A stretch of 64,000 bases of DNA from JAGXFP01 sp039714535 (lineage in GTDB: Bacteria; Desulfobacterota; Desulfobulbia; Desulfobulbales; JAGXFP01): assembly GCA_039714535.1 (NCBI GenBank), contig JBDLJC010000016.1, positions 9,104 through 73,103 of the forward strand, given 5' to 3'. The stretch's first letter is position 1. Each line of letters begins with the position of its first letter. The notes beneath the pieces were generated by a model. The model did not search any database. It was not told the origin of the DNA and saw only the letters and a program-made list of their open reading frames with translations. Below, piece by piece: positions 36,001 to 44,172 of this stretch. The position numbers were made by a program, and so were the translations under genes.

Positions 36001-37446
36001 GATCAGAATGGGCACTCTTATCTGGGTTGTGCCATAGGCGGACAAAGGATCAGGATCACTGTCGAAGGTCATTGTCCCCATTGTCAGTGGGGTGATATTG
36101 ATTGCCCCGGTAATTGCAGGGCCGTTATTCAAGCTCGGGACGGTAACAGTGACGAAATCAGTCCCCTGACAACCATTGTCACTGTATATGGCAGTTGCGA
36201 CGCCATTAAAAGCAAGTGTACTCGGGGAAATGGCGGCCCGACCGGCCGCTGCGCAGGTAGACTCGAATTCTACAGTTAAGGGAGTGGTGTAATTATTCGT
36301 TCCGTCAAGCAGGGTAACCTCTACAGTTGTTGTCGTGAAAGCCGGTAAAGGATCAGGATCTGTGCCTACGCGAATGGGACTAAAGGTCAGAGGATTAATG
36401 GCAAAATAACCCAATACCGTTGGGCCATTGGTTATGGAGGCAGTGATTGTGTCGGCGCCGCCACAACCGTTATCGGTGAAAATCGCCGTTGCAACGCCGC
36501 CAGCGGTTGTGGCGCTTTGGGTAATGGTAGCGTTGCCGTTAGTCGCACATGTGGAAGAAAAATTAACCGTAATTGGAATTGTGGTCAGTTTGGGCGCAAC
36601 CCCATCATCATCAAAGACTTCGGCTGTTATGGTTGTCGTCCCATATGCAGAAAGGATGGGGTCGGCAAAACTTAGTGCCGGCATGGATATCTGGTTTACA
36701 GTTAAAGTCCCGGAAGTTGGAAGAACGTTGTTTAAACCGGGCACTGAAACGTTGATTGTATCGACGTTGTTACAACCAAGATCGGTGTAAATAGCCTTCG
36801 CAACGCCGCCGATAGTATTTGCTGTGCTGGTAATGGTTGCCAGACCCGCTGTGGCACATTGGGAATCAAACTCAACTATGGCGGGGGCGGTGTAATTATT
36901 TAAGCCATCCAAAAGGGTTACACTTACCGAAGTAGTACCAAGGGCCGGGAGGGGATTGCTGCCGAAGGTGAGTGCGCTCAAGGTTAGCGGGGTTACCGTA
37001 AGCGTCCCGGTATTGCTTGGCCCGTCGACAATTGAAGCGGTTACGGTATCATTGCCGCCGCAGCCGTTATCGGTGTACGCTGCTGTGGCGGTGCCGGTAA
37101 CGGTATTAGCGGTAGTGGTTATTGTCGCGTCACCCCTCTCAACACAGTCCGAGGTAAAATCAACCGGGATGGATGTTGCCACCGGCACACCGCTGTCTAA
37201 TACCGTGACGCTGATCTCGGTATTGCCGTACGGGGAAAGCACGGGGTCGGTAAAGGTCAAGGCCCCCATGGTCAAGTCACCAACAGTGACCGCGCCTCCG
37301 CCTGTAGCCCCTGTAGCCCCTGTAGATGCCGGCGGCGGGATATCACCACCGCTGCAACCAGCCACAACAAGGAGTGCAATGATTGCCAGGAAGTGCTTGA
37401 TGGTTCTTAGAGATAGTTTCTTGCTGGGTTGTGTTTTGTAGCTCAT
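33049..37446 (-). CDS. Giant Ig-like repeat lipoprotein at the type IV pilus locus
   Basis: I chose the ATG at 37446, which follows GGAAAGAGTGG; a TTG at 37464 adds six residues. The 1465-residue product has a lipoprotein signal with lipobox V-A-G-C (Cys31). Residues about 60-1020 hold ten repeats of 90-100 residues, each with the pattern F-x-S-x-C, A-T-I-S/T, G-x-A-T-A-x-Y-T-D-N-G-C, and I-T-A-S-I or V-T-V-P-S-L. Two cysteines per repeat suggest a disulphide. A Big-1/invasin-like domain follows (G-V-G-G-D-N), then a region with Ca-binding-like D-S-D-G-D-G-L-A-D. It lies at the end of the pil gene run, 78 bases after a lipoprotein gene. I infer a surface-exposed adhesin or fibre, possibly linked to the pilus. 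Repeats four to seven are near-identical in pairs, so recombination can change their number. Confidence 0.8.
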   Translation of the reverse strand: MSYKTQPSKKLSLRTIKHFLAIIALLVVAGCSGGDIPPPASTGATGATGGGAVTVGDLTMGALTFTDPVLSPYGNTEISVTVLDSGVPVATSIPVDFTSDCVERGDATITTTANTVTGTATAAYTDNGCGGNDTVTASIVDGPSNTGTLTVTPLTLSALTFGSNPLPALGTTSVSVTLLDGLNNYTAPAIVEFDSQCATAGLATITSTANTIGGVAKAIYTDLGCNNVDTINVSVPGLNNVLPTSGTLTVNQISMPALSFADPILSAYGTTTITAEVFDDDGVAPKLTTIPITVNFSSTCATNGNATITQSATTAGGVATAIFTDNGCGGADTITASITNGPTVLGYFAINPLTFSPIRVGTDPDPLPAFTTTTVEVTLLDGTNNYTTPLTVEFESTCAAAGRAAISPSTLAFNGVATAIYSDNGCQGTDFVTVTVPSLNNGPAITGAINITPLTMGTMTFDSDPDPLSAYGTTQIRVPILIGTDPNLSPVAVNFTSTCANAGLATISQTVTSSGGTATATFTDNGCGSTDNITASIVNGPTELGSLAINPLTFSPIRVGTDPDPLPAFATTTVEVTLLDGTANYTTPLTVDFTSFCADLLNPSLATITKTVPVSGGVATALYVDEGCQGDVVTVTVPSLNNGPTITRTLEITPLAMGTMTFDSDPDPLSPYGTNQIHVPILIGTDPNLSPVAVNFTSTCANAGKGTISETVTSSNGTATATFTDNGCGATDTITASITNGPSTSGQFDINVLTMSALSFGTEVAPDLPPYQSTTVSVTLLEGTADYTLPTAVNFSSFCADQGWATITPNVSTSGGTATATYVDNGCPGDDQIEVTVPSLANGPSQTGTLPIVPLTMGSVSPGLATISANASTSLTVTLKVGADNYLTPTVVDFTSICVQQGKATITPAQTNTTGGVATAIYKDQGCLGDDLITATLPDINNGPSSTGMITVEPLTLDPMSFGVSTVSAYGTTTAEVAVKSGGALITTPVIVNFSSLCAGLSPAQATISASVVTHNGLATATYTDNGCNGDDQITASITDGPSVSATLAVSAPDVGSLQYISATPTTIALKGVGGDNTSQVKFKVVDFNMNPIANQPVDFTLTTSIGGLYLTNASGITNIAGEVDAIVNSGTIGTPVRVTASTLTADGTTTIYSQSEQLWVSTGLPDQDSFSLVASTWRPAKFWESAGETITLSIIASDHFNNPVKDGTTIFFTTECGQIDPSCQTAGGACTVQYKSDDGRPADGNCGILAYAIGEESFVDSDGDGLADLGEFTNLGEPWLDADDSGGYTAGELYLDYDGNTSYSTAAADPKFNGILCNDVTGTSTPGSCSSRDTTYVYRNPVVYWPTANVGTFTVTPAPFALTDCTTVDDWTLIIEDDNGGPMATDTTFALANGASGLVEIVGLSTFTTTDAETNAAGNKTQFDFQTIGSASCAAAAPTSDSIEVTVTPPGGTPQTHVFNVTIP

Positions 37447-37524
37447 TTTTTCCACTCTTTCCAATGTTGTTGGAAAATTTATAAGTTCTTTTTGTTCCCC
37501 CGAACGAACGAAAGAAGCTCTCTA

Positions 37525-38541
37525 TTATAACACAGTGCTGGACTTGGAAGCAAAATCATTGATCAGGGCGGCAATCGCTTGCTGGACGGCGGTGTCGAAC
37601 AACTTATCTTCTCTGGTTTCAGCAAAAACGGTCTGCGGCTTGACCAGGACCTTGACGCTGTTGGTCCAGACAACTTCAGCGGTTTGCGGGTCCTGGACCC
37701 ATAATCTCAGCTGGATCGCCGCCTGGTTGGCTTTACCGCCTTTACTTGCAACATAACCCAAGGCCGCGCCACCCATCCCCCAGATCATGCTATTGTGTCT
37801 GCCCGGGTTAAGCTTTTCGGTATAGTCGTAAGGTCCTGAGGCATTGTAACCGATGACAGCTCCGGCAGCGCCACTCATTAGCGCTGAACCCAGGCTATCG
37901 TAGGTGTCAGAGTTTGTGACGCCGAAAAGGGCCTTGCTGGAGCCTGCAAATAGAACCGGCATAATACCGCGTTTAAGGGGCGACCAGGTGTTCTCCTGGT
38001 CAAATTCGTAGGAGAGAATCTGGCCGCGCATAACAAAATCGGCATTAAAGTTATCGGCTATTTTGGCCAGGGTTGCGCTATCAAGAGCATAGTTGCTGGC
38101 CTGATTGCTATTGGAGCGAGGTTGTTCTTTTTCAACCATGTCGGCAAGCTCGGACTTCATTAAAGATGACCAGCTGGAATCGTTGCTGATGGCATCTTGG
38201 ATGTAACCGGGTAAGGCGCTGTTTTGGGACAGGTCTGAATTCAGGGTGGCGACGTTGGTCTCGGCTAAATATGCCAGTAAATCTTCCTGAACCGGCAAGC
38301 GGAAGCCTTTGCCGGTTAATCCGGCGGTAAGATTCTCCATTATATTGATGTTGCGCCGAAAAGCCCTTTCTGCATCTTTCGTGTATGAGTAATCGGCAAA
38401 CGGCAGGATGACCATTTTTTTGCTGGTGCATTTTTCCGGATTGGCGCTTGCGGACACGGCTAATCTCTCGGAAACCAACTGACCGCATCCGGAAACTGCA
38501 AATGCTAAAAAACCTATGGCGAATAGACGTAAAGTGGACAT
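37525..38541 (-). CDS. CsgG/FlgO-like lipoprotein with glycine-zipper segment
   Basis: I chose the ATG at 38541, preceded by AAGGAGA; an upstream in-frame ATG at 38580 is less likely. The 338-residue product has a lipobox V-S-G-C (Cys19). It contains V-I-L-P-F-A-D-Y-S-Y near residue 37, like the CsgG/LpoB-type lipoproteins, and D-F-V-M-R-G-Q-I near 170. A hydrophobic Gly/Ala-rich stretch (A-L-M-S-G-A-A-G-A-V-I-G-Y, and G-M-G-G-A-A-L-G-Y) lies at about 220-265. The end contains L-W-V-Q-D-P-Q-T-A-E-V-V-W-T. Its place between the secretin gene and the Ig-like gene suggests a role in pilus or adhesin secretion across the outer membrane. The exact function is not known. Confidence 0.6.
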   Translation of the reverse strand: MSTLRLFAIGFLAFAVSGCGQLVSERLAVSASANPEKCTSKKMVILPFADYSYTKDAERAFRRNINIMENLTAGLTGKGFRLPVQEDLLAYLAETNVATLNSDLSQNSALPGYIQDAISNDSSWSSLMKSELADMVEKEQPRSNSNQASNYALDSATLAKIADNFNADFVMRGQILSYEFDQENTWSPLKRGIMPVLFAGSSKALFGVTNSDTYDSLGSALMSGAAGAVIGYNASGPYDYTEKLNPGRHNSMIWGMGGAALGYVASKGGKANQAAIQLRLWVQDPQTAEVVWTNSVKVLVKPQTVFAETREDKLFDTAVQQAIAALINDFASKSSTVL

Positions 38542-38579
38542 TATTTTGTCTCCTTTTATTGCTTTGCTTGGCAATCTCA

Positions 38580-40211
38580 TTAGATAATTTCCGGCTTTAG
38601 TAGAATAATCAGTTCCTTTCGTAGTTTAACTTTGCTGTCAAGGCTGAAGAGCCCGCCGATCAGCGGTAATTTCCCCAGCACCGGCACATTTTCATCCTTA
38701 CCGTCATCGGTGGAGTCGATCAGCCCACCTACAACCAGCATTTCACCTTTCTTGACCCGGACAATAGTTGACATCTCTCTGACGTTGGTAACCGGCAGGC
38801 CCACTGTTGAGTCGCCAAAATCCCTGTATACGATGGGCTCTTCGAGCTGGGAGGTGACCGGGGTCAGGTTTAGGATTATTTCATCATTTTCAAGGACAGT
38901 AGCGATAATAGACATAACAATGCCTGATGTTTTGTCTTTGGTCGTGACATCAGTCTTAACGACACCCTCTTCCACGGTTGTCGTTACTTTGTCGATGTAT
39001 GTTACGTTTTTGCCGACATTAATCAGGGCTGGTTGGCCGTTCAAGACACTTAGCTTAGGGTTTGCCAGGACCTTTGTTTTGCCCTGCTTTTCTATGGCGC
39101 TGACCAGGGTGGTAAAACTTTTTGCGTTCAAGGTGAAGGAGCGGCTGCTGCTTGGCCCCAAGGGCTGGTGGGTCGTGCTTGAGCCAAAGTCCATGTTAAA
39201 GGTGAAAGGACTGCTGTTAAAAAGGGACTCCCAGTCGATCCCGACTTCCCGCTCGTTGTTGATCGAGACCTCAAGGATCTTGGCTTCAATGGAAATTTGC
39301 TTGTATAGTTCACCTTTCAGATTGCTGAGGTATGTCTCAACTTTTTTGATAATTCGTCTTGGCGCAGTTACGGTTATCAGGCCAATCGGTTTGTCAATTG
39401 TATAAAATCCCTTGGCGGATTGGGTGCGGGATACCTTGGCTGGTTCAGGGGTCTCCGACTTTTTGTCGGATGATTTAGCTGTGGGGGGGGGGATTGAAGC
39501 AGACTCCTCCCAGATATTTAAAACCTGATCCAGATTTTTTTGGATGTTGTCCCAGATATCAAATTCATAGCCGGTATTCTGAATACTACTCTGGGAAGTA
39601 TCAGAAACATTCGCGCCGACGGAGGATGCGTATGTTGCCTTCATGAAAGGCATAGCCAGATGGAATCTTCGGGTCTCCTTGTATTTGACGACAATGGTGT
39701 TGCCCTCAACTTCGTGAAAATAGTCCCGTTGCCGAAGGAGGTTGTCAAGGGCCTTGAAAAAGTCATCATTTGCCCTGATATCGACGTCAACATAAGAGTA
39801 TTGATCAACGTCACTGGCCCAGCTGATATTCATCTTTTTCAGGGCGGCAAGCTTTTTCAATATATCCTTGAGAACCACTGGCCCGGTGGCGGATGATACG
39901 TCTGCCCCGACTTTGACGACGAAATCCTCATCAATGCCAAAGGAGTCAATGGCGTCACTTGTTTCTGTGAGACTGTAAGAGGGACTTTGAAAACGAACCG
40001 GCAGGGAAGTTGGTTGTGAGTAAGCCGGCCCAGAAGAAGTTCGGTTTGAATAGGAGGTCTCGTGTGCCGCCGCCTTGATCTGGCTCGCCTCGTTTGTTTT
40101 AGCGGCAACATCTCGTTCAGCCGGGCCTTGTGCTGAAGGCGAACAGGCAAAAAGGATAGTAAGCAGACTGGCCGCCACTCCTAGTATGTATATGGAACTC
40201 TTGGTTTTCAT
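38580..40211 (-). CDS. mshL: Type IV pilus secretin, MshL/PilQ type
   Basis: The 543-residue product is a lipoprotein with lipobox L-F-A-C (Cys23). Residues about 100-180 form a secretin amino-terminal domain (L-K-D-I-L-K-K-L-A-A-L-K-K-M-N-I-S-W). The carboxyl half is the secretin channel, with I-E-A-K-I-L-E-V-S-I-N-N near 300, V-L-A-N-P-K-L-S-V-L-N-G-Q-P near 375, and V-P-V-L-G-K-L-P-L-I-G-G-L-F near 510. A Ser/Thr/Pro-rich linker lies at 210-270. Secretins form the outer-membrane pore through which the pilus passes. The short form without AMIN domains matches MshL-type secretins; those domains are carried by the gene before it in the operon. Confidence 0.88.
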   Translation of the reverse strand: MKTKSSIYILGVAASLLTILFACSPSAQGPAERDVAAKTNEASQIKAAAHETSYSNRTSSGPAYSQPTSLPVRFQSPSYSLTETSDAIDSFGIDEDFVVKVGADVSSATGPVVLKDILKKLAALKKMNISWASDVDQYSYVDVDIRANDDFFKALDNLLRQRDYFHEVEGNTIVVKYKETRRFHLAMPFMKATYASSVGANVSDTSQSSIQNTGYEFDIWDNIQKNLDQVLNIWEESASIPPPTAKSSDKKSETPEPAKVSRTQSAKGFYTIDKPIGLITVTAPRRIIKKVETYLSNLKGELYKQISIEAKILEVSINNEREVGIDWESLFNSSPFTFNMDFGSSTTHQPLGPSSSRSFTLNAKSFTTLVSAIEKQGKTKVLANPKLSVLNGQPALINVGKNVTYIDKVTTTVEEGVVKTDVTTKDKTSGIVMSIIATVLENDEIILNLTPVTSQLEEPIVYRDFGDSTVGLPVTNVREMSTIVRVKKGEMLVVGGLIDSTDDGKDENVPVLGKLPLIGGLFSLDSKVKLRKELIILLKPEII

Positions 40212-40273
40212 TTTTTGATCTCTCTTTTTGCTTAAAGTGTTTAGATAAGCCGTTAAATTACTTATCTTTCAGA

Positions 40274-42355
40274 TTACTGGCCCGCAAGAGAAGCTCTTCC
40301 TTTGATGTAGCGGTTCAGGTCTGCCGGGATTTCATACCCGGAAAGCAGAATGGTTCGGTATTCCGATGCTGCTATGTCTTGCCGGCCTTGCTTGTCATGG
40401 ATACGGGCCCTGCTGATCATGGTTTCCAATGAGTCTCCATGGAAACTTTCGTGTTGTTTCAAGAGGTCCAGGGCGCGATCAAATTGATTGTGTTCTTCGC
40501 TGAAGGCCGCATAGCTGGTGAGAGCTGCACTGGACGGCTCCGGACCGCTAATTGATTTCTCGAAATATTCTTCAGCCTGGTCCGTTTTTTTCATCCGAGC
40601 CAAACCGATAGCTACTTGCAAGGCTGAAGCGTAATCATTGGGATCAGCCTTCAGGGCCGTTTTCGCGTAATGAACTGCTTTGGCATTTTGACCAAGGCGA
40701 ACCAGGGATAAGGCTGCGATCCTTTTGGCTATAATTGTATTTTCGGGCCATTTGCTGAACGACTCTTCATATAGGGCGAGGGCCGCTGTGTAATTCCCCA
40801 GCTTTTCACTGTTTTGGGCCTGGTGAATAAGATTCTTGGCCGCGACAATCGTTTCCGGGATCTCTTGGAGTTTGCTGATTTGGATGCCCTCTTTTCCTGG
40901 CTGCTGTTTGAAATCAAAGGACTCGTCTGTTTTGAATTCCACAGTTTCAAGAGTTTTTTCCGGCCATTCAAATTTTTTGCTCTTAGGCGAGATTACAATG
41001 GTGTTATAGCGTTCTTCTTTCTGGAGATCCTTGAGGTTCAAGATGATGTCCAAGGCAAAATCCCAGGGGACATCGTTTAAGGCGAGGGTCAAAGAGCCGC
41101 CCACCGCTTGGTCAACGACCATATTAAGATTGCTGATTTCACCGAAGAGGCGGAAGACATTGTGTAGGTCGATTTTGTAAAAATCAACAGTTATACGCTC
41201 TTTTTCGTAGCCCGCAAAAGGCGACCCGGAACCGCCGGATTTCTTCTTACCTGACTCTTTATGTGCAATTGTTGGTGGGGAGATTTCGGTTTCTGCAGTT
41301 TTGGTTTCCGCATTAAGAACTTCTCCTGTGGTAGTCTCGATTATCTGTGGTTCCGGCGAGATTGTCGGCTCGGCATCGGCATGACTATCGGCACTCAACA
41401 GACCGGCAATAACTGAGGTTGCGGCTGACGGTTCTTTGATTGTCACCAGCAAACCATCGGTCCGGGCGCTTACCGTGTAGTCAAATAATTTGTCACGGTT
41501 GGAATCGAAGACGACGCGGAATCCGTCGCTCCGGGCGCCTGTTCTAACCTGGGCTAAAGCGGTATCGACTTTTTTGGGCTGGATGGGCCCAGCTAATTTT
41601 ACATTCTTGACATCAAGGTACATGCGATCCGGCCGATCTGCCTTGGAGTTTTTCTCGAGTTGAACTTCCTTGTAATCGTTTATTGAGCCATCAGCTCTTA
41701 AAAAAACCTTTGTCTCGGTAGCGGAATGTTCAATTTCAATATCAAAAAGAACGCTAGCTTCATTTTTTCCCAAGATAGGTGCTGATTGACCGGTATCTGT
41801 CAAAGCTTCAACGTGCTCTTCATTTGCAGAGGATGCCGTTGGCGCCGCCGATGTCTCTGGCTCTACAGCAACTACTTGCGTCTCTTGCGACGAAGAGATA
41901 TCTAAGTTTTGGGGCTGTTCGGCAGTCGCCGCTTTGGCGAATTTGACAACTATGTCATTGTTCAGCCGGTCAATTGTGTAGCTGTTATCCTCTCCAAGGA
42001 AGAATTCGATCCTGGCGATAAATGGTTCCTTGTCTTCAAGAACTTTCCCTGTTATCTGAGAAACCGGGCCCTTAGGTGTGCCTAGAGACAGATCCAAAGA
42101 TGGATCGATGGAGGCATCGGCAATGTCAATTATTACCCTGAATGGGTTGAATAATTCGTACATTGTATAGGTTGGCGGTGTTTCGCCTTTTATCACCAGC
42201 ACAAAATCATCGGCAGTTTCTTCCCATTCCAGTGTCTGGATCAGGTAAGAATCCTGGCTTTCACTTTTTGCTCTGCATGGAGTATAAATTAACAGACTGG
42301 ACATAATTAGAATTGCCCAGAAAGCAACAGCTGGCCGTTTTGTAAGGGTAACCAC
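40274..42355 (-). CDS. PilQ amino-terminal-like protein: AMIN, STN and TPR domains, no secretin channel
   Basis: The GTG start overlaps the pilP stop by one base, so the two are coupled. The 693-residue product has a signal peptide ending near residue 30. A clear AMIN-type domain lies at about 40-140 (F-N-P-F-R-V-I-I-D-I-A-D-A) and a second AMIN-like domain at about 195-310. An STN domain is at about 390-460 (D-L-H-N-V-F-R-L-F-G-E-I-S-N-L-N-M-V), and TPR-like helices at about 525-690. This is the layout of the first half of PilQ without the channel. AMIN domains bind peptidoglycan, STN domains contact the inner-membrane PilP/PilO. I infer that it couples the envelope to the separate MshL-like secretin. 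The TPR part may replace a pilotin. Confidence 0.78.
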   Translation of the reverse strand: MVTLTKRPAVAFWAILIMSSLLIYTPCRAKSESQDSYLIQTLEWEETADDFVLVIKGETPPTYTMYELFNPFRVIIDIADASIDPSLDLSLGTPKGPVSQITGKVLEDKEPFIARIEFFLGEDNSYTIDRLNNDIVVKFAKAATAEQPQNLDISSSQETQVVAVEPETSAAPTASSANEEHVEALTDTGQSAPILGKNEASVLFDIEIEHSATETKVFLRADGSINDYKEVQLEKNSKADRPDRMYLDVKNVKLAGPIQPKKVDTALAQVRTGARSDGFRVVFDSNRDKLFDYTVSARTDGLLVTIKEPSAATSVIAGLLSADSHADAEPTISPEPQIIETTTGEVLNAETKTAETEISPPTIAHKESGKKKSGGSGSPFAGYEKERITVDFYKIDLHNVFRLFGEISNLNMVVDQAVGGSLTLALNDVPWDFALDIILNLKDLQKEERYNTIVISPKSKKFEWPEKTLETVEFKTDESFDFKQQPGKEGIQISKLQEIPETIVAAKNLIHQAQNSEKLGNYTAALALYEESFSKWPENTIIAKRIAALSLVRLGQNAKAVHYAKTALKADPNDYASALQVAIGLARMKKTDQAEEYFEKSISGPEPSSAALTSYAAFSEEHNQFDRALDLLKQHESFHGDSLETMISRARIHDKQGRQDIAASEYRTILLSGYEIPADLNRYIKGRASLAGQ

Positions 42356-42933
42356 TACTTTTCCCCCTCTTTTCTTAAATTCATCTCCACGGTCTTGTAT
42401 TTCTTTTCTCGCGACATGGAGTAGGATAATTGTTTGATGATTACTTGGTTGGGTAAAATATTTGAAATTATTCCAGATCTGCCAATTTTAGTTCCTTTCC
42501 TGACGATGTAGCCCTTGTGTGCAGAATCCTCAACCATTGCCATGGGACTGCTGTCCGTAAAAATAATTGAAACCAGCGTTAACTGACCTGGTTCAAATTG
42601 CCGCATTCCCGTCAATATCTCTGGTTTTGTTTCGGCTACTTCCTGCAAAATCTTCTGTGATATAAATGGCAAAAAAGGATCTGTTCTGTTTTCGCTTTGG
42701 TAAGTAAAAGGCTTCAATTCCATTGAGGCTATAAGTTCTTTCAATGCCTCGTTAATTTTCAAGTTTTCCTCTATTGCCGCCTTTGTAGCACCTTTGTTCT
42801 CTGTTGTTATTTGCGCGCAGCTAAGCGTGGGGATGGCAACGGCGAACAGAACGATGAAGGTCGTCGTTAAGGCAAAATAATGCAAACATGTTTTCAGTGA
42901 ATTTTCTCTCTTCATGAAATTGGTTGGCAACAT
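42355..42933 (-). CDS. pilP: Type IV pilus assembly protein PilP
   Basis: The 192-residue product has a signal sequence that ends in a Cys-containing stretch (T-L-S-C-A-Q), so it may be a lipoprotein as in other species. Residues 75-90 contain F-T-Y-Q-S-E-N-R-T-D-P-F-L-P-F, the usual PilP linker, followed by a small beta domain with V-E-D-S-A-H-K-G-Y-I-V-R-K-G-T-K-I-G. PilP links the inner-membrane PilN/PilO complex to the secretin. It is 10 bases downstream of pilO. The start could instead be the in-frame ATG at 42915. Confidence 0.9.
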   Translation of the reverse strand: MLPTNFMKRENSLKTCLHYFALTTTFIVLFAVAIPTLSCAQITTENKGATKAAIEENLKINEALKELIASMELKPFTYQSENRTDPFLPFISQKILQEVAETKPEILTGMRQFEPGQLTLVSIIFTDSSPMAMVEDSAHKGYIVRKGTKIGRSGIISNILPNQVIIKQLSYSMSREKKYKTVEMNLRKEGEK

Positions 42934-42943
42934 ACCTATTGTT

Positions 42944-43576
42944 TTATTTTTTAGGTTTAGCCTTACTTTCTGCCGCTGACAGAAATCTATAAGTCACAAG
43001 CTGAAGGGAGGCTGTGAGTCGCATTTCATTATCAACTAGCTTTGCGCCGCTTAGGGCGATGTTGTTTGCCGACACTATGCGGTTTAACTTACTGATTTTG
43101 TCTAAGAACGTACCAATGTTGTGATACGTACCGTTTATTTTTATTGCTATGGGGATGACCGCGTAGAACTGCTTTTTTTGTTCTGCTTTAGGTGTAAAAG
43201 AGACAAACTCAAGACCAGAGTTGGTTCCGTGCTCCGATATATCTGTAAGCAGCTTCGGGATTTCTTTTTGTTTGGGTAATAAGAGAGATGCCGCTTTTAA
43301 CTGTAATTCTACATGTGCTTTTTCAGCCTTATGTTCATCAAGCTTGTCGGCGATGGCTTCAACTTTTTGGATTTCACTATTTAGAAAGATATTGGCTTTC
43401 CTGAACTTAGCAATCTCCTCGTTTTTAGGAGAGAGGAAGAGGAAGAAAAAAAGCAATATTGGAATCAGCATGCTGGCGGCAAAAATCCCTGTCTTGTGCT
43501 TTTGGCTCAGGCCGGCCAGCTTGTTGTCAATAAAGGACACGTAGGCCTGTTTTGTTTTCGTGATTTGATCCTGCAT
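42944..43576 (-). CDS. pilO: Type IV pilus assembly protein PilO
   Basis: The 210-residue product has one transmembrane helix near residues 27-50 (I-F-A-A-S-M-L-I-P-I-L-L-F-F-F-L-F-L), a coiled coil at about 55-95, and a ferredoxin-like periplasmic domain from 100 to 205. It dimerises with PilN in the inner membrane and holds the pilus platform together with PilP. It is cotranscribed with pilN and pilP. Length and layout are normal for the family. Confidence 0.9.
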   Translation of the reverse strand: MQDQITKTKQAYVSFIDNKLAGLSQKHKTGIFAASMLIPILLFFFLFLSPKNEEIAKFRKANIFLNSEIQKVEAIADKLDEHKAEKAHVELQLKAASLLLPKQKEIPKLLTDISEHGTNSGLEFVSFTPKAEQKKQFYAVIPIAIKINGTYHNIGTFLDKISKLNRIVSANNIALSGAKLVDNEMRLTASLQLVTYRFLSAAESKAKPKK

Positions 43577-43606
43577 TTACCTTTTCCCTTCTCGCCCCTA
43601 CCTTGA

Positions 43607-44155
43607 TTATTTAGGAGTTTTTATACCTACTTTTAGAGAAAATGATTTTAATTTTGCTCCGGCAATTACTGTTTGTGAAGACTTTGTAAGCGCTGATTTT
43701 TTGAAGTAAGTAGATGCCGATATGCTGTTCATGAATTGGGCAATTGTAGCGTTGTCTAGCGCTGTCCCGGCGATATTTAATCTCATCCCTTTTAAGCTCA
43801 TGGTTTTAAACCATAGCCTGTTTGACGGGGTCAAATTAGCAATCTCGTCCATGACGTGTACGGAAACCTGAGAGTTCTTTTTTAACTTCTTTATGACATT
43901 CAGTTTGGTTTCCTGAATTTTCTTGTCTTTTTTAAGTTTGTTGATCTCGTCGATTGTTTTTTGGTAGGAGGCTTTTTTCTTAGTCAAAGATACATTTTCA
44001 GCTTTTAACCTTTCGCTGGTGGAAATCTTGTTGAGGGCAAACATCCCCAATGCAATCAGCAGAAATATAATTGAAGCAAGATACATGGCGACTTCATTGC
44101 GAACCTGAAGTCTCGCCCGTATTTGCCTAACTGGTATTAGGTTAATATGTGTCAT
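43607..44155 (-). CDS. pilN: Type IV pilus assembly protein PilN
   Basis: The 182-residue product begins with I-N-L-I-P-V-R, the conserved cytoplasmic peptide that binds PilM. One membrane helix follows at about 25-43, then a coiled coil (about 50-95, Lys- and Leu-rich) and a small periplasmic domain with W-F-K-T-M-S-L-K-G. PilN and PilO form a heterodimer. Its position directly after pilM is standard. Confidence 0.92.
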   Translation of the reverse strand: MTHINLIPVRQIRARLQVRNEVAMYLASIIFLLIALGMFALNKISTSERLKAENVSLTKKKASYQKTIDEINKLKKDKKIQETKLNVIKKLKKNSQVSVHVMDEIANLTPSNRLWFKTMSLKGMRLNIAGTALDNATIAQFMNSISASTYFKKSALTKSSQTVIAGAKLKSFSLKVGIKTPK

Positions 44156-44172
44156 TGGTTCTTATGCCATGC

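Noticed and set aside
36956..37441. Several open frames opposite the Ig-like gene
   Set aside because: The repeats are rich in Thr, Gly and Val codons, which leave the other strand open. These frames only mirror the repeats.
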